Assembly: GCA_003531585.1 (NCBI GenBank)
Contig: DQFX01000011.1
Coordinates: 2,860 to 11,419 of the forward strand
From: Oscillospiraceae bacterium
GTDB lineage: Bacteria; Bacillota; Clostridia; Oscillospirales; Ruminococcaceae
Reading direction: 5' to 3'
Length of the DNA stretch: 8,560 nt
Shown: piece by piece, positions 1 through 7,046 of the stretch
Layout of the letters: each line of letters starts with the position of its first letter
Position numbering within the stretch: position 1 is the stretch's first letter
Position numbers and translations under genes: made by a program
Notes under the pieces: generated by a model
The model's database searches: none
What the model was told of the DNA's origin: nothing
The model's input: the letters and a program-made list of their open reading frames with translations, nothing else

Positions 1-18
1 CTTCAAACCGGTTTTTAG
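1..18. promoter_or_regulatory. Operator-like palindrome upstream of the cellulase promoter
   Basis: AAACCGGTTT at 5-14 is a perfect 10-bp palindrome. The outer CT (1-2) and AG (17-18) also match, so 14 of 18 positions are symmetric. A palindrome with a central CG step is the shape of many LacI-family operators, and LacI-family regulators of cellulase genes are known in clostridia (GlyR3 of C. thermocellum). Its centre lies about 74 bp upstream of the expected transcription start, which is far for simple repression. The window starts here, so it could equally be the tail of an upstream element. The role is inferred only. Confidence 0.25.
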
Positions 19-47
19 AGGTTTCCTATTAAAATACACAAATCCAC

Positions 48-76
48 TTGACGATTTTAACAAAATATTATATAAT
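48..76 (+). promoter_or_regulatory. Sigma-A type promoter of the GH5 operon
   Basis: TTGACG (48-53, five of six to consensus) and TATAAT (71-76, perfect) are separated by 17 bp, the optimal spacing. Transcription should begin near 83, giving a leader of about 44 nt before the ATG at 127. A TGTACA hexamer (82-87) sits on the expected start point. The promoter serves the first cellulase and, with only 33 bp between the genes and no terminator there, very likely the second. Confidence 0.85.
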
Positions 77-97
77 ATGATTGTACATTTAGGAAAA

Positions 98-120
98 GGG
101 CGCAAGCCCGCTGCAAGGAG
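98..120 (+). promoter_or_regulatory. Leader mini-hairpin and ribosome binding site of the first cellulase
   Basis: GGGC (98-101), GCAA (102-105) and GCCC (106-109) form a 4-bp GC stem capped by a GNRA-class tetraloop, a very stable small RNA fold. AAGGAG follows at 115-120, six bases before the ATG at 127, which fixes that start. The hairpin is five bases upstream of the Shine-Dalgarno sequence and does not occlude it. It may be accidental or may help keep the leader structured. Confidence 0.4.
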
Positions 121-126
121 AAAACT

Positions 127-1326
127 ATGAATTTCAAGAAACTAGCCGCCGCTTTAATGGCTGCTGCATTATGCGTGACCGGGGCAGGCTGCTCCAGGTC
201 CGCGGAAAACTCCGGGAATACCGGCGATACCGGAAATACTGACGGAACCGTTTCGGACGGCGGCTCCGCAAGGGAGTTCGACACCGAACTGACCGCAATG
301 CAGCTCACTTCCGATATCAAGATAGGCTGGAACCTGGGCAATACCCTTGACGCCACAGGCGGTTCCGGGCTTACGCAGGAAACGAGCTGGGGCAATCCCG
401 CGGTAACTCCGGAACTCATACAGGCAGTGAAGGACGCGGGATTCAACGCGATACGCGTACCCACCACGTGGGAGCGCCAGATAGGCGACGACGGCACGAT
501 AAGCGCCGACTGGATGAGCCGCGTTCAGCAGATAGTTGATTACGCATACGACCTGGATATGTACGTTATCCTGAACATGCACCACGAGGAGTGGTACCAG
601 CCATACGCCGACAAGGAAGAGGAGATATCCGCGAAGCTGTCGAGCTGCTGGACTCAGATCGCGGAAAATTTCAAGGATTACGACCAGCACCTCATTTTCG
701 AGGGCATGAACGAACCGCGCTGGAAGAACACCGACTACGAGTGGAACGGCGGCAACGACGAGGGCAGAACCGTAGTAAACCACCTGAACAAGGCGTTCGT
801 TGACGCGGTGAGAGCCACCGGCGGAAACAATCAGTACCGTTTCCTGATGGTGTGCCCCTATGCTGCGAACTCCACCGAGCCGGCGCTTGCCGCGCTGGAG
901 CTTCCGGACGACGACAGGCTCATCGTTTCAGTTCACGCGTATATACCCTACAGCTTTGCGCTTGCACAGCCCGGCACGGACAAGTGGATAGCCTCCAAGG
1001 TCAACTGCACCCGTGATATCGACACCCTCGCCGAGGTGCTCGACAGACTGTTCATCAGCAAGGGGCAGGCAGTCATCATCGGCGAATGCGGCGCTATGAA
1101 CCGCGACAACGAGGACTACCGCGCACAGTGGGCGCAGTACTATTTCAGCAAGTTCAAGGAGATCGGCATTCCCTGCTTCTGGTGGGATAACGGCGCATTC
1201 CTCAGCGGCGAGACCTTCGGTCTGTTCGACCGCAGCTTGAATGAGGTCAAGTACCCCGCGCTCCTTGAGGGAATGATGAAGGGCGCTTCCGGTGAAGCTC
1301 CGGAAACGGCGGACGAAGCGGCATAA
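127..1326 (+). CDS. GH5 (subfamily 4-like) endoglucanase, cell-anchored lipoprotein
   Basis: Predicted retaining endo-beta-1,4-glucanase that cleaves internal bonds of cellulose, mixed glucan or xyloglucan outside the cell. The 399-residue product begins with a lipoprotein signal: K4-K5, a hydrophobic stretch, then TGAGC with Cys22 as the likely lipidated residue; -3 is Gly, so the lipobox is tolerated rather than ideal. Residues 23-50, rich in Gly, Ser, Asn, Thr and Asp, look like a tether. The GH5 barrel follows: GWNLGNTLDA (67-76), ETSWGNP (85-91), Arg110, MHHE (151-154), catalytic acid/base Glu196 in FEGMNEPRW, His270 and Tyr272 in VHAY, nucleophile Glu320 in IIGECG, and FWWDNG (351-356). 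The motif set matches the subfamily 4 type of clostridial EngD-like enzymes. No carbohydrate-binding module or dockerin is present. The C-terminal tail (about 386-399) is short and acidic. It is first in a two-gene operon. Exact substrate (cellulose, xyloglucan or other glucan) cannot be read from the sequence. Confidence 0.93.
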   Translation: MNFKKLAAALMAAALCVTGAGCSRSAENSGNTGDTGNTDGTVSDGGSAREFDTELTAMQLTSDIKIGWNLGNTLDATGGSGLTQETSWGNPAVTPELIQAVKDAGFNAIRVPTTWERQIGDDGTISADWMSRVQQIVDYAYDLDMYVILNMHHEEWYQPYADKEEEISAKLSSCWTQIAENFKDYDQHLIFEGMNEPRWKNTDYEWNGGNDEGRTVVNHLNKAFVDAVRATGGNNQYRFLMVCPYAANSTEPALAALELPDDDRLIVSVHAYIPYSFALAQPGTDKWIASKVNCTRDIDTLAEVLDRLFISKGQAVIIGECGAMNRDNEDYRAQWAQYYFSKFKEIGIPCFWWDNGAFLSGETFGLFDRSLNEVKYPALLEGMMKGASGEAPETADEAA

Positions 1327-1359
1327 AAAGCACCAACAGTATAAAAGAAAGGCACAGCA

Positions 1360-2517
1360 ATGACAGGATTATTTACAAAGATAGCAGCGGCTATCACCGC
1401 ACTCACACTCTTAGGAACAAACCCGGGCACCGCCCTGGATAATCTGAACGGACTGGTTCAGCAGCCCGGCGATACCGCATTTGCCGACAGAGAGGAGCTG
1501 ACCGCCCCGGTAGACCCGATAGCGCTCTGCCAGTCGATAACCATCGGCTGGAACCTCGGAAACTCCCTTGACGCCACCGGAAACGGCTACAACAGCGAAA
1601 CAAGCTGGGGCAATCCCATAGTTACTAAGGAGCTTATCGACACGGTGCGTGAAGCGGGCTTTGACGCCGTACGTATCCCGACTACCTGGTTTAACCACTC
1701 CGATTCCGACCTAAACGTTGACGACGCCTGGTTCGAGCGCGTTCACGAAGTTGTTGACTATGCGTACAATGAGGGTATGTACGTTATTCTGAACGTACAT
1801 CACGAAAACTGGAACGACCCCTACGAGGATTCCTACAAGGCGGCGTCCAATAAGCTCAAGAACCTCTGGAAGCAGATAGCGAACGAATTCAAGGACTACG
1901 GCAGCCGCCTTATTTTCGAGGGTATGAACGAGCCGCGCTGGCGGAACACTAACTTTGAATGGAACGGCGGCAACTCCGAAGGCAGAAGCGTAGTCAACAA
2001 GCTGAACGCTGATTTCGTGAAGGCAGTGCGTTCCACCGGCGGCAACAACAAGTACCGCGCGCTGATGATACCGACCTATGCGGCGAGCGCTTCCGCGCTT
2101 GAAGGATTCACCGTTCCCGATGACGACAGCCTTATCGTGTCTATACACGCGTATTCCCCCTATAATTTCGCGATGAACGAGAACGGCACAAAGGTGTTCG
2201 ACCCGTCAGCTAACGACAGCACCGGCGAGCTTATCTGGCTTTCCGACACGCTTTACGACCGCTTCATCAGCAAGGGAGTCGGAGCCATCATCGGCGAGTG
2301 CGGAACGGTCAACAAGAATAATCTTTCTTCCCGCATCGCGTGGGCTAAGTACTTCCCAGTTGTGTTCGGCGATAACGGAATACCGGTATTCCTGTGGGAC
2401 AACAACGCATACGGAAGCGGAAACGAGACATTCGGTCAGCTCCACAGAAACACCCTCACATGGGAGTATCCCGAGTACATCAAGGCGCTTGTAAACGCTG
2501 CAAAGAGCTGCAAGTAA
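1360..2517 (+). CDS. GH5 (subfamily 4-like) endoglucanase, secreted paralogue
   Basis: A second retaining GH5 endo-glucanase, 385 residues, clearly homologous to the gene just upstream along its whole catalytic domain. Motifs in order: GWNLGNSLDATG (63-74), ETSWGNP (80-86), FDAVRIPTTW (101-110), VHHEN (146-150), acid/base Glu191 in IFEGMNEPRW, IHAYSPYNF (262-270), nucleophile Glu313 in IIGECG, and FLWDNN (344-349). All catalytic positions are intact. The N-terminus has Lys7 and a hydrophobic core (8-19) but no lipobox. Cleavage may follow Ala25 or the AFA at 40-42, so the product is probably released. No binding module, dockerin or sorting signal is visible. AGAAAGG (1346-1352) lies seven bases before the ATG. 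The 33-bp gap to the upstream gene has no terminator or clear promoter, so the two are probably cotranscribed. It ends five bases before a strong terminator. Confidence 0.93.
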   Translation: MTGLFTKIAAAITALTLLGTNPGTALDNLNGLVQQPGDTAFADREELTAPVDPIALCQSITIGWNLGNSLDATGNGYNSETSWGNPIVTKELIDTVREAGFDAVRIPTTWFNHSDSDLNVDDAWFERVHEVVDYAYNEGMYVILNVHHENWNDPYEDSYKAASNKLKNLWKQIANEFKDYGSRLIFEGMNEPRWRNTNFEWNGGNSEGRSVVNKLNADFVKAVRSTGGNNKYRALMIPTYAASASALEGFTVPDDDSLIVSIHAYSPYNFAMNENGTKVFDPSANDSTGELIWLSDTLYDRFISKGVGAIIGECGTVNKNNLSSRIAWAKYFPVVFGDNGIPVFLWDNNAYGSGNETFGQLHRNTLTWEYPEYIKALVNAAKSCK

Positions 2518-2521
2518 AATC

Positions 2522-2551
2522 AAGACCCCCGCGCATAAGCGGGGGTCTTTT
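2522..2551 (+). terminator. Intrinsic terminator of the GH5 operon
   Basis: AAGACCCCCGC (2522-2532) pairs perfectly with GCGGGGGTCTT (2539-2549) around a six-base loop, GCATAA. The run TTTT occupies 2548-2551. This is a strong rho-independent terminator. It ends two bases before the sbcD ribosome binding site, filling nearly the whole 49-bp gap. Confidence 0.95.
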
Positions 2552-2566
2552 CAGAAGGAGCAAAAC

Positions 2567-3757
2567 ATGAGATTAATGCACATTTCCGACCTGCATTTAG
2601 GAACTTCACTCTATGACACCGACATCACGGCGGACATCGAACATGCGCTGTTCTCTGAGATACTCGGGCGCATTTACAGGGAGGTCTCTGCGCAGGGCAG
2701 GATAGACGGACTGATCATCGCAGGAGACGTTTTCGACAAGGCTCAGCCATCGGCGTACGCCGAGGAAATATACGGCAGGCTGCTGACCGCCGCAGTCGAT
2801 CTTGGCATGAAGGTGTTCGTGTGCAGCGGGAATCACGACGATCCGCTGCGCCTTGCCGCAAACGAGAAGCTCATGTCCAGGCTGGACATCTTTATAAACC
2901 GCCCATTCTCCGCAGAGGAGCCGCTGCGCGTTGAAAAATTCGGCGATATCGACATCGCGCTGCTGCCTAACGTCACACTTTCCGACGTAAACGCAGCATA
3001 CGGCGAGGAGCTTCTGACCATGACCGACGCGATAAAAAAGGTGTTCGAAAAGGCAGGGCTTCCGGGTAAGCGCAGATGCCTTCTGGTGGCTCATCAGGCG
3101 GTCGCGGAGCATGACCGGGTGATAGGAAAGCAGGCGACCGTGGACGCTGACGCTTTCAGCGGATTCGCTTATACGGCGCTCGGGCATATCCACACCCCGC
3201 AGAATGTCGCGGAAAACGTGCGCTACTGCGGTTCTCCGGTGTGCTATTCGGCTTCCGAGGCGAAGACTCCGGATAAATTCGTTGATATAATTGACATAGA
3301 CGACAAGAGCGTCAGCGTGCAGAGCGTGAAGATACAGCCGCTTCACGAGTTCGTCACCATAGACGACGCGCTGAACAGCATACTCTCCGAAAAGTACCCC
3401 GCATCGGAGGATTACTGCTACATCACGGTCAGCGGCATAGAGGGCGAGGAGAACATCGGCGCACGTATCCGGGACAAGTTCCCGAACCTTGTAAGGCTGT
3501 ATTTTAAGAGCGACAGGGAGGAAAGCAGCGTAGATATCGCGGAGGAGGGAAAGCGTGATTTCGCCGAAGATTTCACTGCATTCTACAAGGAAGTCACTAA
3601 AGAGGATATCGACGAGGAGCTTCTCGCGAACGCGGAGCATATTTTCAGGCTCACCGAGGAGGCGTGCGCGACCGGCAGTGAAAAACAGCTTATGAACGAG
3701 ATACCCGCGCTGGTAACATCGGAACAGGAGGTCAGCCATGACGATCAAAACGCTTAA
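2567..3757 (+). CDS. sbcD: SbcD, nuclease subunit of the SbcCD DNA repair complex
   Basis: Mre11-like metallo-phosphoesterase that, with SbcC, cuts DNA hairpins and processes blocked or protein-bound double-strand ends in the cytoplasm. The 396-residue length is typical (the E. coli protein is 400). The phosphoesterase motifs are complete: ISDLHLG with Asp8 and His10, IAGDVFD with Asp54, SGNHDD (87-92), VAHQ with His176, and LGHIH with His207 and His209, followed by CGSP (221-224). Residues from about 260 to 345 (EFVTIDDAL, then YITVSG and RLYFKSDREE) fit the SbcD C-terminal domain; the final helices probably bind the SbcC coiled coil. AGAAGGAG (2553-2560) lies six bases before the ATG. The last 20 bp overlap the start of sbcC. 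The upstream gap holds a terminator and no clear promoter, so transcription probably depends on readthrough or on a promoter inside the preceding gene. Confidence 0.96.
   Translation: MRLMHISDLHLGTSLYDTDITADIEHALFSEILGRIYREVSAQGRIDGLIIAGDVFDKAQPSAYAEEIYGRLLTAAVDLGMKVFVCSGNHDDPLRLAANEKLMSRLDIFINRPFSAEEPLRVEKFGDIDIALLPNVTLSDVNAAYGEELLTMTDAIKKVFEKAGLPGKRRCLLVAHQAVAEHDRVIGKQATVDADAFSGFAYTALGHIHTPQNVAENVRYCGSPVCYSASEAKTPDKFVDIIDIDDKSVSVQSVKIQPLHEFVTIDDALNSILSEKYPASEDYCYITVSGIEGEENIGARIRDKFPNLVRLYFKSDREESSVDIAEEGKRDFAEDFTAFYKEVTKEDIDEELLANAEHIFRLTEEACATGSEKQLMNEIPALVTSEQEVSHDDQNA
3726..3731 (+). promoter_or_regulatory. Ribosome binding site of sbcC inside sbcD
   Basis: A perfect AGGAGG lies within the sbcD reading frame, six bases before the ATG at 3738. 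It sets the sbcC start and implies translational coupling of the two subunits. Confidence 0.85.
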
Positions 3758-6700
3758 AATGGTGAGATTCGGGCCGTACATCAAGGAAACGGTCGTGGAT
3801 TTTGAGCAGTTTACCGGAAAGGTGTTCCTTGTCAGCGGCGACACCGGCGCGGGAAAAACCACTATATTCGACGCGGTGTGCTACGCGCTCTACGGCGAGC
3901 CGAGCGGCAGCCTCAGGAAAAACGACACTCTCCGCAACCAGGATTCGGTGAAGGGCGATAAAAGCTATGTGGAGCTGCTGTTCACCGGAGTCGACGGCAG
4001 GGACTATCTCGTGCACCGCGACACCAGGGCGCTCCGGGCGGTTGGCGACAAGCCGGCGGCTATGACGAAGGACAGCGTAAATCTGACCGACCTCTCCGAT
4101 AAGACCGTCACAAAGGGAGCAAGGGAAGTCAACAGCAGGGTAGAGGCGCTCACCGGATTCGACCGCGAGTCCTTTATCCGCGTGTCGATACTTCCACAGG
4201 GGGAGTTCGACAAGTTCCTCAACCAGAACTCGGCAGAGCGCCGTGAAACGCTCCGTAATATATTCGGCACGGAGCTTTACGAAAGCTACGCGGACGTAGT
4301 GCAGTCCTGGCTGAAAACCGCCGGAAAGCAGGCGGACCGCGCTTCCGACGCGTGCAGCGCGCTTATGAACCGCACTTTTGAAACAGTGGGGGAAAAGTAT
4401 CCGCTGTGCGACTGCGATGAATACGCCGCGCGTATCGATGAACTTGAGAGTTCCTGCGCTGAAAGAAAAAATACCGCCGAGGAGGAGTTCAATTCCACCA
4501 ACGAAAAGCTGCGGCAGAACAGCGCGATGAGATCCGCAGCGGAGTCGGTGAATAAAGCGCTGTCAGCCTGGGAAGAGGCAAAAGCGAAAATGGAGCAGCT
4601 AGACAGCAGGCGTGAGGAATTCGACGGAAAACGGGAGCAGCTCAAACGGTATGAGCTTGCGGCGGAAGCGGCTCCGGCGCTGGAAGCGCGCAATAAGCTC
4701 TCCAACAGCCTGACCGGGATTCGGAGCAGGCTTGCCGCTGCGGTCGCCGAGGAGAAACAGGCGGCCGAAGAACTCGCCGCCGCCGAAGCGCAGCAGGAGC
4801 AGGCGAATTCGCTTGCCCCGGAGCGCGAGCAGTTAACCGCTGACATTTCAAGGCTTGACGACCTGCTGAAAAAGAGCGGCGAAGCGGACGAAGCCGAGAA
4901 GAAAATGCGTGCGACCGAGCAGGAGATATCCTCGATTCAGGAGGAAATGACCAGCAATCAGGCCAAGCAGGAGCATTGCCAGAAGCAGCAGGAAGAGTTG
5001 TCCGGGCTGCTTGAGGATACAAAACAGGAGGCTTCCCGGGCTGACGCAGAGGAAGCGGAACTGAATGCAAAATCCAGTCTGTTCGAACGGCTGCGCCAGC
5101 TTTCCGAGGGAATTGAGGAGCTTTCAAAGCTTCAAAAGGCCGCAGATACTGCACGCACTGTCCTTGCCAGGAAGTCGGAAGCCGCTGACAATGCCGCGCT
5201 GGAATTCTCCGGGCTTCAGGCGAAATACTACGCCGGGGAAGCCGCACGGCTAGCGAAGAAGCTCGAAAAAGGCGCGAAGTGCCCGGTGTGCGGCTCTACG
5301 GAGCACCCGTTCCCGGCGGCGTGGACGGACGAGATACCATCTCAGCAGCAGCTCGACAAGGCTGAGGCGGACTCTGCAAAAGCGGCAAGGGCGAAATCCG
5401 CTGCGGAGCGCGACCTCGCCGAAAGGGAGGGCAGCCTTACCGCTCATCGCGCTAATGTATCAAGAGATTATCTGTCGCTGATGGGCGTGGAGTTTCCGGA
5501 AAACGGAGCCGCAGAAGCAGTAAGTGAGAAAACCGAAGCAGTAGGAAAGCAGCTTGACGAGGCTTCCATAAGGCTTGAGGGGTGCCAATGGGCGCAGTTA
5601 AGGATAGAATCGCTTGAAAAGCAGCTCAGCGCGCAGAAAGAGATTCAGGATTCCCTCGCAGAGCGGCAGGAGAAGCTGAAAAACGAGGCTTCCGCATTAC
5701 AGAGCCGCCACGCCGCCGAGGAAGCCACTCTGAATGAAAAGCGCGCCGGACTTGAAGGGCGCGATATGGACAGGCTGCGCAGAGATAAAGCGGACAAGAT
5801 AGCCCGCGGCAGCGAGATAGACAGCATGATGAAGTCTGCTGCGGATAAACTTGCCGCAGCGAGCAGGAATGCGGCTTCCTCAGCTTCATTGAGAAGTACG
5901 CTGGAGGGCGACCTCGAGCGCACGCAGAAAGAATTTTCCGAGGCAGAGGAAACACTTTGCATGCAGATTTCCCGCTGCGGCTTTGCAGACGAGCAGGAGC
6001 TTGCTGCAAATTACGTCCGGATAAGCGCATTGCAGTCGCTGCGCGCCGAGATATCCGAGCACGACAAGAGCGTGTCTGCTGCGAGGGCGCGCCTTGACGA
6101 ATGCGAGCAGCGGCTCCCGGAGGACAGGACTCCGCGCAGCACGGAGGAATTCGACGAAGCGGAGAAAGTCCTGAGCGCCGAGCTTGAGGAGCGCAAGCAG
6201 CGCCTTATGAAGCTTGGCACTGAACTTGACCGCTACGCCTCCGCAGCCCGTGAGCTTTCCGATATCATCAGCGCCAGCGGTGAGAGCCTTCACACCTACG
6301 CCGTGCTTGAGAAGCTTGAAAGGGCGATATGCGGCAAGGGCGCGGAGCGTATAGCCTTTGAAACGTTTATCCAGATGAGAATGTTCAAGGGCGTATTGCA
6401 GCGCGCAAACGACCGCCTGAAGGTGATGAGCGGCGGCCGCTATGAATTCGAGCTGCGCACGCAGAACGTCCGGGGCAACGCTTCCGAAGGTCTTGACATC
6501 AACATGATAGACAACAATTCCAGCCGCACCAGGCGCCGGGACGTTTCCACGCTGTCCGGCGGAGAGAGATTCATGGCTTCCTTTGCGCTGGCGATAGGGC
6601 TTTCGGATTACACGCTGCAAAGGGGAGGAAACAAGCAGTCTGATATGCTGTTTGTGGACGAGGGATTCAGTTCTCTTGACAGCAGTACGTTTGAGATGGC

Positions 6701-6869
6701 TCTCAATGTTATTCAGGGTATCAGCGCGGGCAGGCGCATGATAGGTCTGGTAACGCATATCGACGGCATCAAGCAGTATTTCAGGGAAAGCCAGATATAC
6801 GTCCACAAAGGGAAAGCGGGCGAAGGCAGCGCTATCGAAGTGAAGTGCGGAGTGCACAAAAATATGTAA
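3738..6869 (+). CDS. sbcC: SbcC, Rad50-like ATPase subunit of SbcCD
   Basis: SMC-family ATPase that clamps DNA and controls the SbcD nuclease in hairpin and end processing. The 1043-residue length is close to E. coli SbcC (1048). The N-terminal ATPase half has Walker A GDTGAGKT (34-41) and a Q-loop LPQGEF with Gln154. Two long Ala/Glu/Lys/Arg-rich coiled-coil arms (about 170-510 and 525-880) flank a zinc hook, CPVC (515-518), almost exactly mid-protein, which joins two SbcC molecules. The C-terminal half carries the ABC signature LSGGE (939-943), Walker B LFVDEG (971-976) with Asp974 and Glu975, the D-loop SSLD (978-981), and switch His1007 in VTHID. Nothing essential is missing. It overlaps the sbcD end by 20 bp in another frame, with a strong internal ribosome binding site, so the subunits are coupled. 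An imperfect stem-loop lies just downstream. Confidence 0.97.
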   Translation: MTIKTLKMVRFGPYIKETVVDFEQFTGKVFLVSGDTGAGKTTIFDAVCYALYGEPSGSLRKNDTLRNQDSVKGDKSYVELLFTGVDGRDYLVHRDTRALRAVGDKPAAMTKDSVNLTDLSDKTVTKGAREVNSRVEALTGFDRESFIRVSILPQGEFDKFLNQNSAERRETLRNIFGTELYESYADVVQSWLKTAGKQADRASDACSALMNRTFETVGEKYPLCDCDEYAARIDELESSCAERKNTAEEEFNSTNEKLRQNSAMRSAAESVNKALSAWEEAKAKMEQLDSRREEFDGKREQLKRYELAAEAAPALEARNKLSNSLTGIRSRLAAAVAEEKQAAEELAAAEAQQEQANSLAPEREQLTADISRLDDLLKKSGEADEAEKKMRATEQEISSIQEEMTSNQAKQEHCQKQQEELSGLLEDTKQEASRADAEEAELNAKSSLFERLRQLSEGIEELSKLQKAADTARTVLARKSEAADNAALEFSGLQAKYYAGEAARLAKKLEKGAKCPVCGSTEHPFPAAWTDEIPSQQQLDKAEADSAKAARAKSAAERDLAEREGSLTAHRANVSRDYLSLMGVEFPENGAAEAVSEKTEAVGKQLDEASIRLEGCQWAQLRIESLEKQLSAQKEIQDSLAERQEKLKNEASALQSRHAAEEATLNEKRAGLEGRDMDRLRRDKADKIARGSEIDSMMKSAADKLAAASRNAASSASLRSTLEGDLERTQKEFSEAEETLCMQISRCGFADEQELAANYVRISALQSLRAEISEHDKSVSAARARLDECEQRLPEDRTPRSTEEFDEAEKVLSAELEERKQRLMKLGTELDRYASAARELSDIISASGESLHTYAVLEKLERAICGKGAERIAFETFIQMRMFKGVLQRANDRLKVMSGGRYEFELRTQNVRGNASEGLDINMIDNNSSRTRRRDVSTLSGGERFMASFALAIGLSDYTLQRGGNKQSDMLFVDEGFSSLDSSTFEMALNVIQGISAGRRMIGLVTHIDGIKQYFRESQIYVHKGKAGEGSAIEVKCGVHKNM

Positions 6870-6872
6870 TAT

Positions 6873-6919
6873 GCGCCGGCGCGGCAGTTTTTCCGTCTGT
6901 ATTTACGGAAGCTGCCGCG
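6873..6919 (+). terminator. Imperfect stem-loop after sbcC, possible weak terminator
   Basis: CGCGGCAG (6880-6887) pairs with CTGCCGCG (6912-6919). Beyond a small asymmetric internal loop, TTCCGT (6891-6896) pairs with ACGGAA (6905-6910) around an eight-base loop. The left arm overlaps the perfect palindrome GCGCCGGCGC (6873-6882). The stem begins about 10 bases after the sbcC stop, where a terminator is expected. It is followed by TCAATTTCC rather than a T-run, so it would be a weak intrinsic terminator or a 3'-end-stabilising hairpin. Confidence 0.45.
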
Positions 6920-6940
6920 TCAATTTCCACAAAACGGGGC

Positions 6941-6970
6941 TTGACATATCCCGACAAAATGGTGTATAAT
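6941..6970 (+). promoter_or_regulatory. Sigma-A type promoter of the M23 peptidase gene
   Basis: TTGACA (6941-6946) and TATAAT (6965-6970) are both perfect consensus hexamers, separated by 18 bp. Transcription should start near 6977, giving a leader of about 75 nt. It indicates strong vegetative expression of the hydrolase gene independent of sbcDC. Confidence 0.92.
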
Positions 6971-6976
6971 TACTAA

Positions 6977-7008
6977 TGTACAGCCATGCGGACAGCGGCG
7001 GCTGTACA
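6977..7008 (+). promoter_or_regulatory. Inverted repeat at the mRNA 5' end (hairpin or operator)
   Basis: TGTACAGCC (6977-6985) and GGCTGTACA (7000-7008) are a perfect 9-bp inverted repeat with a 14-base spacer. Its left edge falls at the expected transcription start, so the mRNA would begin with a terminal stem-loop, a structure known to protect transcripts from 5'-end-dependent decay. A TTTTT run (7015-7019) starts seven bases after the stem, too far for a standard terminator. Alternatively the DNA repeat may be an operator overlapping the start point. Confidence 0.55.
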
Positions 7009-7038
7009 GTTAAGTTTTTGGCAGCCAAGGCATGTTAC

Positions 7039-7046
7039 AGAGAGGG
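7039..7046 (+). promoter_or_regulatory. Ribosome binding site selecting the ATG at 7053
   Basis: AGAGAGGG lies six bases before ATG 7053. The in-frame ATG at 7032 has only AAGG (7027-7030) one base upstream, which is too close to work, and would add seven residues ahead of a normal signal peptide. Confidence 0.75.

Noticed and set aside
1327..1359. Separate promoter for the second cellulase
   Set aside because: The 33-bp gap contains only a ribosome binding site and A-rich sequence; no paired -35/-10 hexamers fit.
2606..3862. Long open frame (418 codons) on the - strand opposite sbcD
   Set aside because: It lies opposite a complete SbcD with all phosphoesterase motifs. The antisense translation has no recognisable domain, and no antisense promoter or ribosome binding site was seen. 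GC-rich codons readily create such shadows.
5886..6857. Long open frame (323 codons) on the - strand opposite the sbcC C-terminus
   Set aside because: The region encodes the SbcC signature, Walker B and switch motifs on the + strand. The antisense product is featureless and is best explained as a shadow frame.
6963..6982. WalR-type binding site at the M23 promoter
   Set aside because: TGTATA and TGTACA are present, but neither fits TGTWAH at its fifth position and the gap is 8 rather than 5 bases. The single TGTAAT at 8487-8492 has no partner.
7015..7019. Attenuator-type terminator in the M23 leader
   Set aside because: The T-run is separated from the 9-bp stem by six bases (AGTTAAG region), so the hairpin and U-tract do not form a standard intrinsic terminator.
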